Below, one piece after another: positions 23,871 to 35,870 of a stretch of DNA of 64,000 bases. Position numbers and translations under genes: made by a program. The stretch is from the NCBI GenBank assembly GCA_025506515.1, contig CM046457.1, positions 3,262,870 through 3,326,869 on the forward strand. Direction: 5' to 3'. The notes under the pieces are model-generated. The model saw only the letters and a list, made by a program, of their open reading frames with translations, made no database searches and had not been told where the DNA came from. The DNA is from Flaveria trinervia. Its lineage: Eukaryota; Streptophyta; Magnoliopsida; Asterales; Asteraceae. Within the stretch, counting starts at the first letter, position 1. Each line of letters starts with the position of its first letter.

Positions 23871-24919
23871 ATGCCATTCGGTTTTGTGTCCAGTTGTGAC
23901 CGAACGTTAGACATCAAATCTTCATCTTTCCCTTCGTCGGTTAGTGCCGCTTGTTGAGCCTCACGAATGCATAACTTGAGGTCACTATCGATCCTTATGT
24001 TTTGAAGCATGATAGTAGCCTCATTGACATCCACATGAATCTCAGTATCAAATTCTCCTAGCGTATCAAACCATTGCCTTCGATCTCGAATTTCTTGAAG
24101 CGAGACAGTCTTGTTGTGGACCTTGCGACTTAGCGCGTCGGCTACAACATTCGCCTTTCCAGGGTGATAGCCAATGTCACAGTCGTAGTCACTAATCAAC
24201 TCAATCCAACGTCTTTGTCTCATGTTGAGATCCTTTTGATTGAACACGTGTTGGAGACTCTTATGATCGGTGTAGACTATGCATTACGTCCCATATAAAT
24301 AGTGTCGCCAAATCTTCAATGCGAAAACCACAGCACCAAGTTCAAGATCATGAGTTGTGTAGTTCACTTTATGAACCTTCAATTGCCTCAACGCGTATGC
24401 TATAACTTGCCTCGTTGCATGAGAACACAACCAAGACCTTGATTAGAAGCATCGCAATATACGGTAAAGTCATCGTTTCCATCGGAAGTGTGAGAATAGG
24501 AGCATTACACAACTTGCGTTTCAATGTCTCGAAAGCCTCTTCTTGCTCGGGTCCCCATTCAAAGAGTCGATTCTTTTGGGTTAGCGCCGTTAATGGTTAG
24601 CAATCTTCGAGAAATTTGCTATGAACCTACGATAATATCCCGCTAAACCCAGAAAAGAACGAACCTCGGTTGGGGTTGTGGGAACACACCAATTCTTCAC
24701 GGCTTCAATTTTAGCAGGATCAACGTAAATTCCTTGGCTATTCACCACATTCCCTAAGAATTGAACTTCTTCCAACCAAAATTCACACTTGGAAAACTTA
24801 GCGTACAATTGCTCATTCTTCAAAAGTTCAAGAACTTGTCGCAAGTGTGTCTCATGATCGACTTTCATCTTGGAATAGATACGAATATCATCAATGAACA
24901 CGATTACGAACTTATCCAA
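23810..24919 (-). pseudogene. Gypsy RT C-terminal half and RNase H
   Basis: 24590-24919 encodes FVIVFIDDIRIYSK, the RT active-site loop with both Asp kept, though the usual Leu after DDI is Arg, then VRSFLGLAGYYRRFIANFSK, the RT/RNase H connection. 23810-24247 has RQRRWIELISDYDCDIGYHP and ADALSRK, the end of RNase H. The middle of RNase H (24250-24590) is broken by stops. Confidence 0.82.
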
Positions 24920-25977
24920 ATACGGTTACATACTCGATTCATGAGATCCATGAACACGGCAGGTGCATTGGTCAAGCCAAAAGGCATAACCATGAACTCG
25001 TAGTGCCCATATCGAGTACGAAAAAAGGTCTTTGGAATGTCATCATCATGAACACGTAGTTGATGATACCCAGAACATAAATCGATCTTTGAGAATTGAG
25101 TTGCTCCTTGAAGTTGATCGAAGAGATCATCGATTCGAGGAAGAGGGTATCGGTTTTTGATAGTAAGCTTGTTGAGTTCTCGGTAATTGATGCACATACG
25201 AAATAAACCATCCTTCTTCTTCACAAACAGTACAGGTGCACCCCACGGTGATGAGCTAGGGCGAATGAAACCCTTATCGGTCAGCTCTTGTAGTTGACTA
25301 GCTAGTTCTTGCATTTCAGACGGTGCAAGACGATAAGGTGATTTAGCCATAGGGTTTGCACCAGGGATTAAGTCAATCTTGAACTCAACTTCTCGCATGG
25401 GAGGTAACCCTTTAAGATCCTCGGGGAAAACCTCGGGAAAATCTCGCACAACAGGAATGTCTTTCAACTCCTTACCTTTGGCTTTCGTATTAACTACATA
25501 TGCCATGAAAGCCATGTAGTTTTTACTTAAGCACTTGCGGGCCTTGATGCAAGACATGAGTTTGAGTCTTTGGGATGATTTCTCCCCAAAGACCTTCAAG
25601 GTATCACCAGTCGGTAAAGGAATTCGGATACACTTCTTGAAGCATAGAATTTCCGCACGATGCTTGGCTAACCAATCCATACCAATGATAACATCAAAGC
25701 TTCCCAATTGCATAGGAATAAGGTCGACGAAGAACTCGTGTTCGTTAAGGCTTAAAGTGCAGTCACGTATTACGACGTCCACAACAATAGATTTTCCATC
25801 GGCGATTTCGACCGTGAAAGATCTTTCTAGGTTGACGCGCGGTTTAGAAAGTAAAGGCTCGAATTCCAGGGACACGAAACTTCTATCGGCACCCGAATCA
25901 AACAATACAAATGCATAACGATTATTTACAAGATACATACCTATTTGGTAACAACCTATTATTGGTATGATGAACAT
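24904..25977 (-). pseudogene. Gypsy protease and RT N-terminal half
   Basis: 357-residue open frame. The aspartic protease has DSGADRSFV (Asp27-Gly29) and IIGMDWL at 97-103. RT begins near SPYRLAPSEMQEL (~213) and includes FRMCINYRELNK (~259-270) and SKIDLCSGYHQL (catalytic Asp299). The frame is lost just after NAPAVFMDLMNRV; the active-site DD box continues in another frame from 24919, so one small indel separates the two halves. Confidence 0.87.
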
Positions 25978-26007
25978 AGATAGGAATTTTTACAAGACAA
26001 GAAAAGA

Positions 26008-27248
26008 CTAATAGAAATTCAACGACGTACCATTCACCACGTCGTTGTTGGCTTGTGCTTGGTTGGCGTTGATGTTGAAAGCTCTTCCACGAGCTGGTGG
26101 CACAGTTCCCGTATTGTGAGGACATTGCGGACGAATATGGCCAGGCTCGCCACAGTTATAGCAGATTCGGTTGGTAAGCATGGCAGTGTTGTTTGGCACA
26201 CGAAGACAAGTACCCACCAAATGACCATACTTTCCACACAGCGAGCAGACTTGGTATGGAATGTTGCTTGAATGATGGTACTTACACGTGTTACACATAG
26301 GATGTGGACCAGCATAAACTTTAGCCATGGGAGCTTGATTCGCAACCACCATTTGTTTTAAGGAGCATTTGGGGCGGTCACATTGTAGTTGCGTGTCGGG
26401 ATGAACTTACGCTTTTTGTTTTGAGAAGATGACTCAGCCCTTACCTCCTTTGTTGCCTCGGGTATCACCTTCGCAGTAGACTTGGAACCCTTTGCCGACA
26501 TAGTGCCAGCTCTTATATGATTCTCGGTGAGCTGTGCAGTGATGGTAATTGCTTCCTCCAAAGTTGTGGGCCTACTACCCACCACGGCATCTTGAATTTG
26601 AGGTGGCACCCCTTGATAAATTTCTCAATGTTACGGGGCACGGTGTCCACCATGTGTGGTAGGAGCATACTCAACTCATGATGCCGAGTGGAATAAGCCA
26701 GTGATTCCCACCATCTTGTTTGAGGTTCCAGAACTCCTCCTCTAGCTTTTGCAACTTGCTCCTCGGACAAAACTTTTGAATCATGATCTCCTTGAATTCA
26801 TCCCAGGGCAATGCCAAAGCAATCTCAGTTCCATGGTTTCTCTTTTCACTATTCCACCATGTGAGTGCCCATTGTTGAAGAACACTTGTAGCATAGCGAA
26901 CCTTGAACTCGTTGGGGCACTCCCTAACAATGAACGTGTCTCCATACTTTCAAACCACTCGAGAAGTCCAGTGGCTCCTTCTTTTCCACTAAAACTAGTG
27001 GGTTTGCACGAGTTGAAGTGTTTGAAAGTGCAAGTACGATTGTTTCCTTGTTGATTATTCCCATTTTGATTGTTGCTATTGTCTCCATTAGCACCACTAT
27101 TGTTCCCATTGGTTTTGTTGTTGCTATTAGCCATTAGTGTGCTATTAAGTTCAGCAACCATAGTCGGGAGAACGACAACCATTTGTCGGGCAATCATAGC
27201 AGCTAGCTTACGGTCGGAACTTCCACGCTTTCCATGGTGACGAGACAT
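26008..27248 (-). pseudogene. Gypsy gag with two zinc knuckles
   Basis: Starts at 27248 (MSRHHGKRGSS) with an Asn/Gly-rich segment, then TCTFKHFNSCKPTSFSGKEG and the capsid-like domain, broken into frames (26781-27248, 26513-26770, 26358-26609). 26008-26352 encodes two normal CCHC knuckles, CSLCGKYGHLVGTC and CYNCGEPGHIRPQC, for RNA binding. Protease follows in the next frame. Confidence 0.82.
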
Positions 27249-27907
27249 GCTGGAATATACAAAATGAGTTAGTTACAGGAGTGGGGGTATCAAAGGATAA
27301 TAGTTTAAACAAGGGTAAGCTAAGGTTATAAAGTATACGAAATGATTCCATTTGGTAACGCATTACCATTTGGAAACGTTGACACGTCAAGGTGAATTGA
27401 CCTATTTACCTTAGAAACTTGTGTATATTGACCATAGTTTATCACTCATCCCAGAAATCCCCAGGTAAGCATAACTAGTCCCGTAGGATTTATGCGATAT
27501 GCTTGCCTTAGCCCGAGGGCTTTTGCCAGGAAAACCAGGATACAGGTGTCTATGTGTCACACAATATTCTTAGGTTCATAGAATCAAAACCTTGATGATA
27601 TTTATATAGATTAGACATAACGTCTAAAGATCCAAGTCATAACATAAGCATAAGATTCCACGTGTCGACGAGAATAAGGTTAAGAGAGTTCATGTTCGGG
27701 GAGAGTCAAAGAGTCAAAGTTAAGTTTAGGGAGACAAGTAACAATATTTAGGCCATCCTATGCTAAGGCATCAAATTGCACATAAAAGGCATAGCATTAT
27801 GTAGCATGTAAAGTATAAAATTTACAAGATAGAAATATAACTCTATAAGGTTCATGCATACTATAGCCTAGGTCACCATTTCTAATAACCTAGATCCCTA
27901 TAGTTAT

Positions 27908-27921
27908 GGGCTCTGATACCA
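27908..27921 (-). other. Chromovirus primer-binding site (tRNA-iMet)
   Basis: GGGCTCTGATACCA on the + strand gives TGGTATCAGAGCCC on the element's strand, complementary to the 3' end of initiator-Met tRNA, three bases from the LTR edge. Confidence 0.88.
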
Positions 27922-27924
27922 ATC

Positions 27925-30557
27925 TGTCACACCCCAACCTTGATGGCGGAAACGTCGAGGAGTGAGAGTTAAGATCGTTCACAGCCACATAACGCTATTA
28001 ATAACCCAAATATAAATTAATCATAAGATTCAATTGTATCATTACAAGCTTAAGTTTCAAAGAAATTAAAAACATAACATAGAATGTAACAAGTCATTCT
28101 TATTTCATTTATTTATCTAGGTCCATTCCTAGATGTGCAAACTTCAAAAAGTAGATATCAAACTTGGGCGTTTCCTGAAACATGTTAAAAATAAAAGGTC
28201 AACAATAATGTTGGTGAGCATTCCATAGTTTTAATACATAGCTTATATAAAAGATGGCAATTCAAGTCATAAGTTAGTGAATAAAAGTGATTAGGGATGT
28301 TATGAACAATGCAACAATCAAACCTCGACAAAGTTTTACAAGTCTCAAACGTTTACAAGATTATACGATCAGCTAAGTGTACTTGGATCAACCAAAGCAG
28401 GCTTGTCTTGCCCATAGATCTATGACTTCGTTGGGCTAGCAATAGTTAATGATTGTACATATAACTCCATAACATGATAACCATAAAAGTTCAACTAACC
28501 ACAACTTTGCATGATGAATTGCCATAAAGATTACAAGTCTCAAATAAGTTTACAAGTGCAATGATAATAAGTTAACATGTTTCACCCCAAAGTGTGAAAA
28601 TAAGCAAAAAGGGGTATGGAAATACTCACTTGATCAATAAGTATTTATTGGATGATTAATAAGAACTAATAATAAGCGTCGATTCAAAGTAGCCCTTCAC
28701 AATGTACCTAAAATATATATATATTTATAAGATTTTAAGCTTATTTAAATTAAGTTTAACGGATTAACGGGGACTAGGGTTCTAAATGGAATTTAGGGAT
28801 TGTCGAGTAACTATGTCAACAATGTGAAAACAATTTTAATTATTAATATTAAAGAAAGTTATTATATTTTATATAAAGTTTTATATAAAATTATAACCCC
28901 TATAATAATTTTGTATATATATATATAGGTTAAATAAAGTCTAATAACACATTTTAAACGATAGTTTAAAAGCAACGTTCGGAAAATCATATTTGTGGAA
29001 CAAGGTATTAGTGAAAGTATAGTTTTTTTTATAAAACAAACTTATTATTATTATTATTATTTTTCAATATATGTCAAAGGGATATAAAAAATATTTCTTT
29101 TAAGGAAATAAATTTCCAGAAAATACTTAGAAACATTTTAAAATTATCAGCTTTTATAAAATGTCTTTTTATAATTTTTTGAAACTATTTAAAATTATAG
29201 TTGAAGGCTAAAAGCCTCAAAAAAAATGTGGGGTGGCCCGGGGTCGAACCCGGGACCTCCAGGTTCACATGGGGACAGTTTACCATTAGGCTGGGTCGCC
29301 TAGGCCTGACAAAACTCCATTCCCATTTGTTTTAAAGTAAACCACACAGAAACCCCCAATCCTAAGAACCCTAGAATCGGATTAATCCAATTGAAGTTCA
29401 AATCACAATCGTTTATTGTAACAAACATGGGGCTTGATTCCCCAATAAATTTCGAGCATGTTCATGTATTCAATTACCCGTTTCGTTGCTTAGGTTGATA
29501 AGAACAGTTGTCAACGAGTCGCGACCGATGCTTGAATTCGTTTAGATAGCAAATGATCTTGATAATCCAATTCACTTTGCAGGAAGCTTCAAATAAGTTA
29601 AATGATGAAAAGCCCTATGTTGATTTCGAGTTTTAAAGCTCTGAAGATGATGTTCGAATAGTTGCAAGTTCGCGAAAAAGATGATGATGGTATGTGGTGT
29701 GTGCGCGAGTTTCAGGTGAAATTGCAAGTAATGATAGGTTAGGAATAATTAACCGATGGTTTATGTTCAATTAATTGAGTAATTACTATGATTTGCACGT
29801 TGAACGATTATGAAGTAAATTGGGGTTCGGTTTCAAGTGGGTTTTTGATAATACAAGCGTTTTCAGATTGATTAATCAACGGTTACAAGTTCAATTCGTG
29901 TGCTAGGTTTGATTTGAGGCGATTTGGTGATCAATTCGAGGCGTTTTGGTGTAGTTTGGAGGTGGCCGGAAGGCTCGCGGCGGTGGCCGGAATAGTCCCG
30001 CCGGAAACACGGGAGAAAGAGGGGAGAGGGAATTTGGGTTTTGGTTTAGACACATTTAGTCCCTGTGGTTTTATAGTAAACATTTTATGTTTAAAAAAAA
30101 CATTCTTTTAAAGTTTCAAAAGTGACAATAAGCCCCCTAACCTTCTTTTAACCCTTTTTAAGTTTAATATGTTCTACAATTATTAATTTTACTATGATTA
30201 TGATTATTATTATTATTACTATTATTGTTATTATATTATTATTAACATTAGTAGACATATTATTATAATATTTTTATTATCATTATTACTAATGTTATCA
30301 TTATTAGCTTTTACTATTATTTTTAGGATTATTATTATTATATCATTTACTATCTTTTCTTGTTAATGTTATTATTAAAATCTTTATTATGTTTGTTACT
30401 TATTCATTAACATTATCAACCTTCAAGTTAAGTAAATTAAAGACAAATTAAAGCAATATGCATAAGAACCCATAAGTTTCATATTAGGCAAACATGGTCC
30501 TTAAACAAAATTTAGCAAGGTTAACTTTAATTTAACCTAAAAATACAAGATGTTACA
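27925..30557 (-). repeat. Chromovirus 5' LTR
   Basis: 2633 bases, TGTAACATC to GGTGTGACA on the minus strand. It holds the tRNA-like module (29229-29307) and two intron-like segments, 28708-29477 and 28175-28629, described under findings. Confidence 0.92.
29229..29307 (-). other. tRNA-like module in LTR, copy 4
   Basis: Near-identical to 21204-21281. T-arm-like TCCCGGGTTCGACCCCGG on the minus strand. Confidence 0.5.
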
Positions 30558-30562
30558 CTCAT

Positions 30563-31659
30563 CTTCACAAGTTTCACACCTTGGAGATCTTATAGACAAG
30601 GTTGTGTATGGAGGAGCTATCTCATTCGATCCCAGTCCCTGCCTGTTTTAATAGCACACTTTGTTGTGCTGGGATGAGGATATCATGTTCTTGAAGGTCT
30701 ATTCTTCAAGAACACTTTTTTTCTGCTCTTGCTTTGCTGATCACAAGCTCAGCCTGGCACTCAGTCAGCTTGGTTATAAGATCTTTGATTTGAGTCCTAA
30801 AATCTGTGTGTTCATGTTTTAGAACTGAAATAGTTTTCTCTAGGTCCTCTATCTTCAATTTATAATCATTTTCAAACTTTCTAAAATCAGATTTTAAAAT
30901 GTTTAAGGACTCAAGGTCAGATCTCATTTCCAAGTTATAAGACCTGTATTTGTTAACTTTAGAAATGCATTCAGGAGTACAGAGATGTTCTAATACCTTG
31001 GCTTCATCATGATCTGCCATCAATGCTTGGTTAGGAGAAGCATCTTCCACCAAAATGCTCAAGTCAAAGCCTCCTTCTTCAACAGCAATAGCAGCTTGCT
31101 ACTTTGACTTCTCATTCTGGAGAGCTTTGTCAGTGTAGTTTGGTCTAACCTGTGTTTGGCCACCATTTGTTCTGGGTGCCTTACACTCTCTGGCAAAGTA
31201 GCCCATCAAGTTACAGTTGTAACACTTGACTTTGCCTTTGTCCAGGCCAAACTTTCCACTGGTTTGATTGCTTGGAAACTTCCTTTCTGTCCTCTTGTAG
31301 AACTTCTTGGCTTTGTGAGTGAGAAGAGCCATCTGCTGGACTATTTCCATGTATTCCAGATCATCTGGATGAATACAGTCCAGGTCTTCAAGAGTGAAAA
31401 GAGAGTTGCCACAGCTTTCATCAAAAGACACAAAAGCTTGAGAAGAGCTTGTCTCTTGGAATGGGCTTCCTTGAGTGTAGTTTTCCCTTGGTGTCTCTAG
31501 GACGGTGATGAAATGACCCTTTGATGAGTTTTCAGGGTAGCATATGAGATGACGTTTTGGTTCTATGCTATCCCTTTCAACCACATGTAGGGCAGAACCA
31601 ATTTGATTGTTGGAGTTGCCAGATGAACCTTGCATGTTCATCTCCATCTGGTAGCCACT
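30563..31659 (-). pseudogene. Copia gag, middle part with altered zinc knuckle
   Basis: 31099-31659 encodes a gag segment ending in VKCYNCNLMGYFARECKAP. Spacing is that of a CX2CX4HX4C knuckle, but the His is Tyr. 30706-31062 encodes a likely coiled coil (KIEDLEKTISVLKHEHTDF). The part is bounded by the chromovirus (left) and a solo LTR (right), and continues in 34335-34962 upstream and 15328 downstream. Confidence 0.78.
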
Positions 31660-31664
31660 GAGAA

Positions 31665-34329
31665 TGTCACACCCCAACCTTGACGGCGGAAACGTCGAGA
31701 TGTGAGGGGTACGATTGTTCACAGCCACATAACGCTATTTATTAATTCCAAATATATTATTCATAAATTTCATTAGTAACATTACAAGCAAAAGTTTCAA
31801 CAAAGAATACATCATGTGCAAATTCTACAAATAACATGATCTTCCATCTTATCTCTAGGTCCAATCCTAGTTGTGATAAGCCTCAAAGAGTAGAACACAT
31901 ACTTAAGGTATTCCTGAAACATGTTAAAAATAAAAGGTCAACATAAAAATGTTGGTGAGCATTCCATAGTTTTAATACATAGATTATATAAAAGATGGCA
32001 ATTCAAGTCATAAGTTAGTGAATAAAGTGGTTAGGGATGTTATGAACAATGCAACAATCAAACCTCGACAAAGTTTTACAAGTCTCAAACGTTTACAAGA
32101 TTATACGATCAGCTAAGTGTACTTGGATCAACCAAAGCAGGCTTGTCTGGTCCATAGATCTATGACTTCGCTGGGCTAGCAATAGTTAATGATTGTACAT
32201 ATAACGCCATAACATGGTAACCACGAAAGTTCAACTAACCACAGCTTTACAAGATGAATTGCCATAGGTTTACAAGTCTCAAATAAGTTTACAAGTGCAA
32301 TAGTATAAGTTAACATGTTTCACCCCAAAGTGGAAAATAAGAAAAAAAAGAGGTATGGAAATACTCACTTGATCAAATAAGTATAAAATGACGATTAACT
32401 AAGAAATGTAATAAGCGGTGATCCAATGTAGTTCTTCACAAGGCACCTAAAATTATATATATTTACAAGGTTAAATTTTAATTATAATAAGTTCAACGTT
32501 TTAACGAGAACTAAGATTTTAAGTGGAATTTGAGATGTTAATAATTGATCCAGCTAACATGGTAAATTTGATTATGTTTTGAGTCAACATACTAATTAAT
32601 CATTTTAATACTAAGAAATAAAAGAAAATCATTTGTAACAAAGTCTAAATATAGTTTAAACAAACTTTTGAAATACTCTCATTTTAAACAATAATATATA
32701 CTTGTTATTTGAACAAAAAAATGATTTAGTGAGTTATAACGATATTCAATGTCTATTTTATAAGAAAAATAATTTAAATATATTATTTGAGCAAATAATT
32801 ATTTAGTAAGCTAAAACAATATTTTGAGTTTAACTTATAAGAAATAATATAAATATATTATTTGAACAAATAATGATTTAATAAGTTAAATAATTTGAAA
32901 TTCATTTAATAAGAAATTGAACTAATTATATCATTTGTTTAAAATGATTAATAATAGTATTGAAGTATTAAAAAAAATTTCAAGAAAATTAGTTAGATGA
33001 TTTTAAAAGTATTTGAAGTTTTTAAATGAATTTAGTATATTTGTTAGAAATTTTCTAGAAATTATTTTGGGGCTAAAACCCCTTAAAAAATAAGATGGTG
33101 GTGCCCGGGTTCGAACCCGGGACCTCATGTATGTGAGGATAGTGCCTTAACCGATGACCCAGTGGCCTCAGCTGCGCAAGATTTCAGTTTTAAAATGTTA
33201 TAAACACAAAAACACCAGACAACCCCCAATCCTAAGAACCCTAGAATGTTCTTGGATCAAATTGAACCCCGATTCGATCCTGTTAACGAATAATTTCATG
33301 GGGCTTTTGTTCCTCATGTTAAGACGAATGTATCCATGCGTTTAATTACCTGGATTCGAGCAATTTCGATAGAGATGAGCACAAGATCAGTTCGCGATTG
33401 ACTTTGGTCCAACCATGAGCAATTGCAGATGATAATCAAATTAAACTCGTTCGTAGTTTCAGAGGGTTTTGTTCTTCGAAAACCCTCAATCAATTGCGTT
33501 TCTAAGTGTGCAAAAGGTGGGGTTCGACTCAGTTGCAGACCGCGATGGAGATGGAACTTCTTTGGGATGTTTGATTATGGTTCAGGTGAAATTATGTTGT
33601 ATAGAAGTTTAGTTACAGTTGAACGATCATGTAGGTGTGATTAATTGGATTATTATTGTGTGTTAATACCTGAACGGCTATGTGATTAAGATCATCGGTT
33701 ATGTGATGGTTTAAGGTGTAACCGGTGCTTTAATCACAGTTATTACATGCATACCAGTTCGAAATGAGTACACGAACGGATTGGAAACGGTTTAGAGATT
33801 AAATCGATTGAAAAATTAGGAGTTTTGGGGGTGACCGGACGGCCGGAATCTGGCCGAAAGTGGTCGCCGGAATCACGGGGAGCGAGAGAGAGAAAGGTTT
33901 CGGGTTTTGACATTGTACAAATTTAGTCCCTGTGGTTTAAACCTTTGTTATTTTATGCCAAAACATTTATTTTAAAGTTTCAAGATTAACAAATTAACCC
34001 CTTAACTTTTAAGTTTCAAACTTTTTTTTAATTTTATAATTTTTATAAATTATTATTATCATGATTATTATTATTATTATTATTATTATTACTCTTATGA
34101 TTATTATTGATATATTAATAGCATTATTATAATTATATTGATTATTATTATTATGATTATTAGTGTTATTGTAATATAATAGTTATATTATTAAAATTTT
34201 TTATTAAAATTAATGACGATCCAACAAGTAAACGTAAATAGCCCGCAAATTTCATGAAAGGCACAACTAGTCCTTATAAAAATTTAACAAAGTTAACTTC
34301 TGAAATTAACGAAAATACATGATGTTACA
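31665..34329 (-). mobile_element. Solo LTR, chromovirus family, minus orientation
   Basis: TGTAACATCATG...GGTTGGGGTGTGACA on the minus strand, 2665 bases, flanked by GAGAA at 31660-31664 and 34330-34334. No internal region. More diverged from the full element than that element's LTRs are from each other. Confidence 0.9.
33097..33169 (-). other. tRNA-like module in LTR, copy 5 (best preserved)
   Basis: On the minus strand GGGTCATCGGTTAAGGCA is D-arm/A-box-like, followed by GGTCCCGGGTTCGAACCCGG as T-arm/B-box, within about 73 bases. I could not draw a good anticodon stem or a matched acceptor stem, so it is tRNA-like rather than a tRNA gene. Confidence 0.55.
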
Positions 34330-34334
34330 GAGAA

Positions 34335-34962
34335 TCCCATATAACTCTGTCAGAGTAAGAGTTTTGAGATTTTCAGTTCTCTTGATCACCACACAGTAGT
34401 GTGTCCATTGCCTAGGAAGTGAGGACATGAACTTCCTTACAATATCTCTGTTTTCAAGAGAAACTCCTCCATCCACAAGGGTATCCACAATCTCAACATA
34501 ATTGAAATATTGCTAAGTCATGGTTTCACCTGTTTTGCAGGTGAAATTTTCAAACTGCTGCTTTAGGAGATCCTTCTTGTTCTCCTTGGCTTCAGAGGAA
34601 CCCTCATACATCTGTTTCAGTACATCCCACAACTGCTTGGCTGTTTTGCACTTCTTGAAACCTTTGTACACAGAGTTTGGAAGAGCAGTTTGAAGGGCTG
34701 TCATGAATTTTCTGTCAATCTCTACTCTCTTCCTATCTTCATCAGAGTAGTTAGCCACATCCTTAGGGATCATACCAGCACTAGTAGCAGAAGGGGTGCT
34801 AGGTATGAAAGGTCCATTTTCAATAGACTCCCATATTCTTGAATCAAGAGACCTGATGAAACCTTCCATTCTCAAACACCAGGTATCAAACTCATCAAGA
34901 GTGATCAGTGGGGACTTGTTCATGGTTCCAGTTTCCATATCAGTCTTGGAAATGCTTGCCAT
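34335..34962 (-). pseudogene. Copia gag N-terminal part
   Basis: Begins at 34962 (MASISKTDMETG). It has the UBN2/gag-type pattern: FDTWCLRMEGFIRSLDSRIW, then AKQLWDVLKQMYEGSSEAKE, then after a stop near 34512 IVRKFMSSLPRQWTHY. The solo LTR inserted at 34329 cuts it. In the intact element gag packages RNA in cytoplasmic particles. Confidence 0.82.
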
Positions 34963-35032
34963 TTGAAAAGTTTAGTATTTGTGTGTGTGAGGGATCTTAA
35001 GATGGTGAGATCTTATATCAAGAGCCTGGAAA

Positions 35033-35044
35033 GCTCTGATACCA
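35033..35044 (-). other. Copia primer-binding site (tRNA-iMet)
   Basis: GCTCTGATACCA on the + strand reads TGGTATCAGAGC on the element's strand, two bases inside the 5' LTR edge; classic initiator-Met primer site. Confidence 0.88.
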
Positions 35045-35046
35045 AA

Positions 35047-35865
35047 TGCAGGATCATTGAAGGGGGTCAGTTACAACACAACAACACAAAGAGTAGATTA
35101 ACTAAACTTAATCAAACAGTAAACTGGATTAACCAAGATAAGACTCTAAGAACACAAGTAATATAAGAGACAGAACACAAAGAACACAAGTATATGGTTT
35201 TCAAAAATGCAGCATATTGCTTTCTCTATGTTCTATTACAAGTGTTACAAAGCATAATTTAAAGATACAAGAACATGAGATACTTATACTACATCCTACA
35301 GCTGGTTATACTTTGAAAGCCAGCCGGATACAATTAACTAGACACAAAACAAAATCAACTGTAGAGTCAAAAGGCAGATTGCCTTTTGACTAGTGACTAT
35401 GACATGCCATAGCTCACATCCTTATCTATTACAAAAAGGATAAAGTACATGAAGTAGAAAGTTTACAGACTCAAGACCTCAATGTACAGTTACCAAAAGC
35501 ATGGACCTTTTCACCAACTCATGTAAGTTGGTGACCTTACAGAGGTGTAGCGAAAGGTGTCCAGCTTTATGGAAAAGTACATCAGATAAAGCATGTGTCA
35601 AAAGTCTTCGGAAGAAATCTGTCTTCATGAGTTGAAGCTTTGGAAGACTTTGTCTCTGAGGCTTTGGAAGACTTCATATTTGGATTCGGAAGATATTGGT
35701 CTTGGCTTCGGAAGATATTGGTCTTGGCTTCGGAATATTTCACACTTAGAATATTTCTGTTGCATGTGTGAAACTTCCTAAGCATTCTTCTTCATAGTAC
35801 TTGTGCAGCATGCAGGATAGACATTGGATGCTTAGGTTGCATAAGCCTCTTCATTAATCTCTACA
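35047..35865 (-). repeat. Copia 5' LTR
   Basis: 819 bases, partner of 6138-6935. Carries one extra GATATTGGTCTTGGCTTCGG unit in the 35620-35745 array. Several point differences from the other LTR are visible by eye. Confidence 0.92.
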
Positions 35866-35870
35866 ATTAT

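Larger units (their letters stand above)
18012..30557 (-). mobile_element. Complete Ty3/Gypsy chromovirus, Tekay-like
   Basis: Full-length element on the minus strand with the 5-bp duplication CTCAT at 18007-18011 and 30558-30562. LTRs run TGTAACATC...GGTGTGACA. Order in its own sense: 5' LTR 27925-30557, initiator-Met primer site, gag with two zinc knuckles, protease, RT, RNase H, integrase, chromodomain, polypurine tract, 3' LTR. The RT-before-integrase order defines Gypsy; the C-terminal chromodomain points to chromoviruses. In the first ~290 bases of the two LTRs I count four substitutions and one indel, suggesting a fairly recent insertion. Coding frames are nevertheless broken in several places, so it is non-autonomous now. 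Confidence 0.93.
6138..35865 (-). mobile_element. Ty1/Copia retrotransposon, Sirevirus-like, with nested insertions
   Basis: A full-length Copia on the minus strand flanked by the 5-bp duplication ATTAT (6133-6137 and 35866-35870). LTRs begin TGCAGGATC and end ATCTCTACA. The primer-binding site is complementary to initiator-Met tRNA. Order in its own sense: 5' LTR (35047-35865), gag, second zinc knuckle, pre-integrase, integrase, start of RT, a third ORF region downstream of pol, polypurine tract, 3' LTR (6138-6935). Most of RT and all of RNase H are missing. Nested insertions inflate it to 29.7 kb. The extra ORF after pol and the coiled-coil gag suggest the Sirevirus/Maximus lineage, an inference. 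It cannot encode its own proteins now. Confidence 0.9.
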
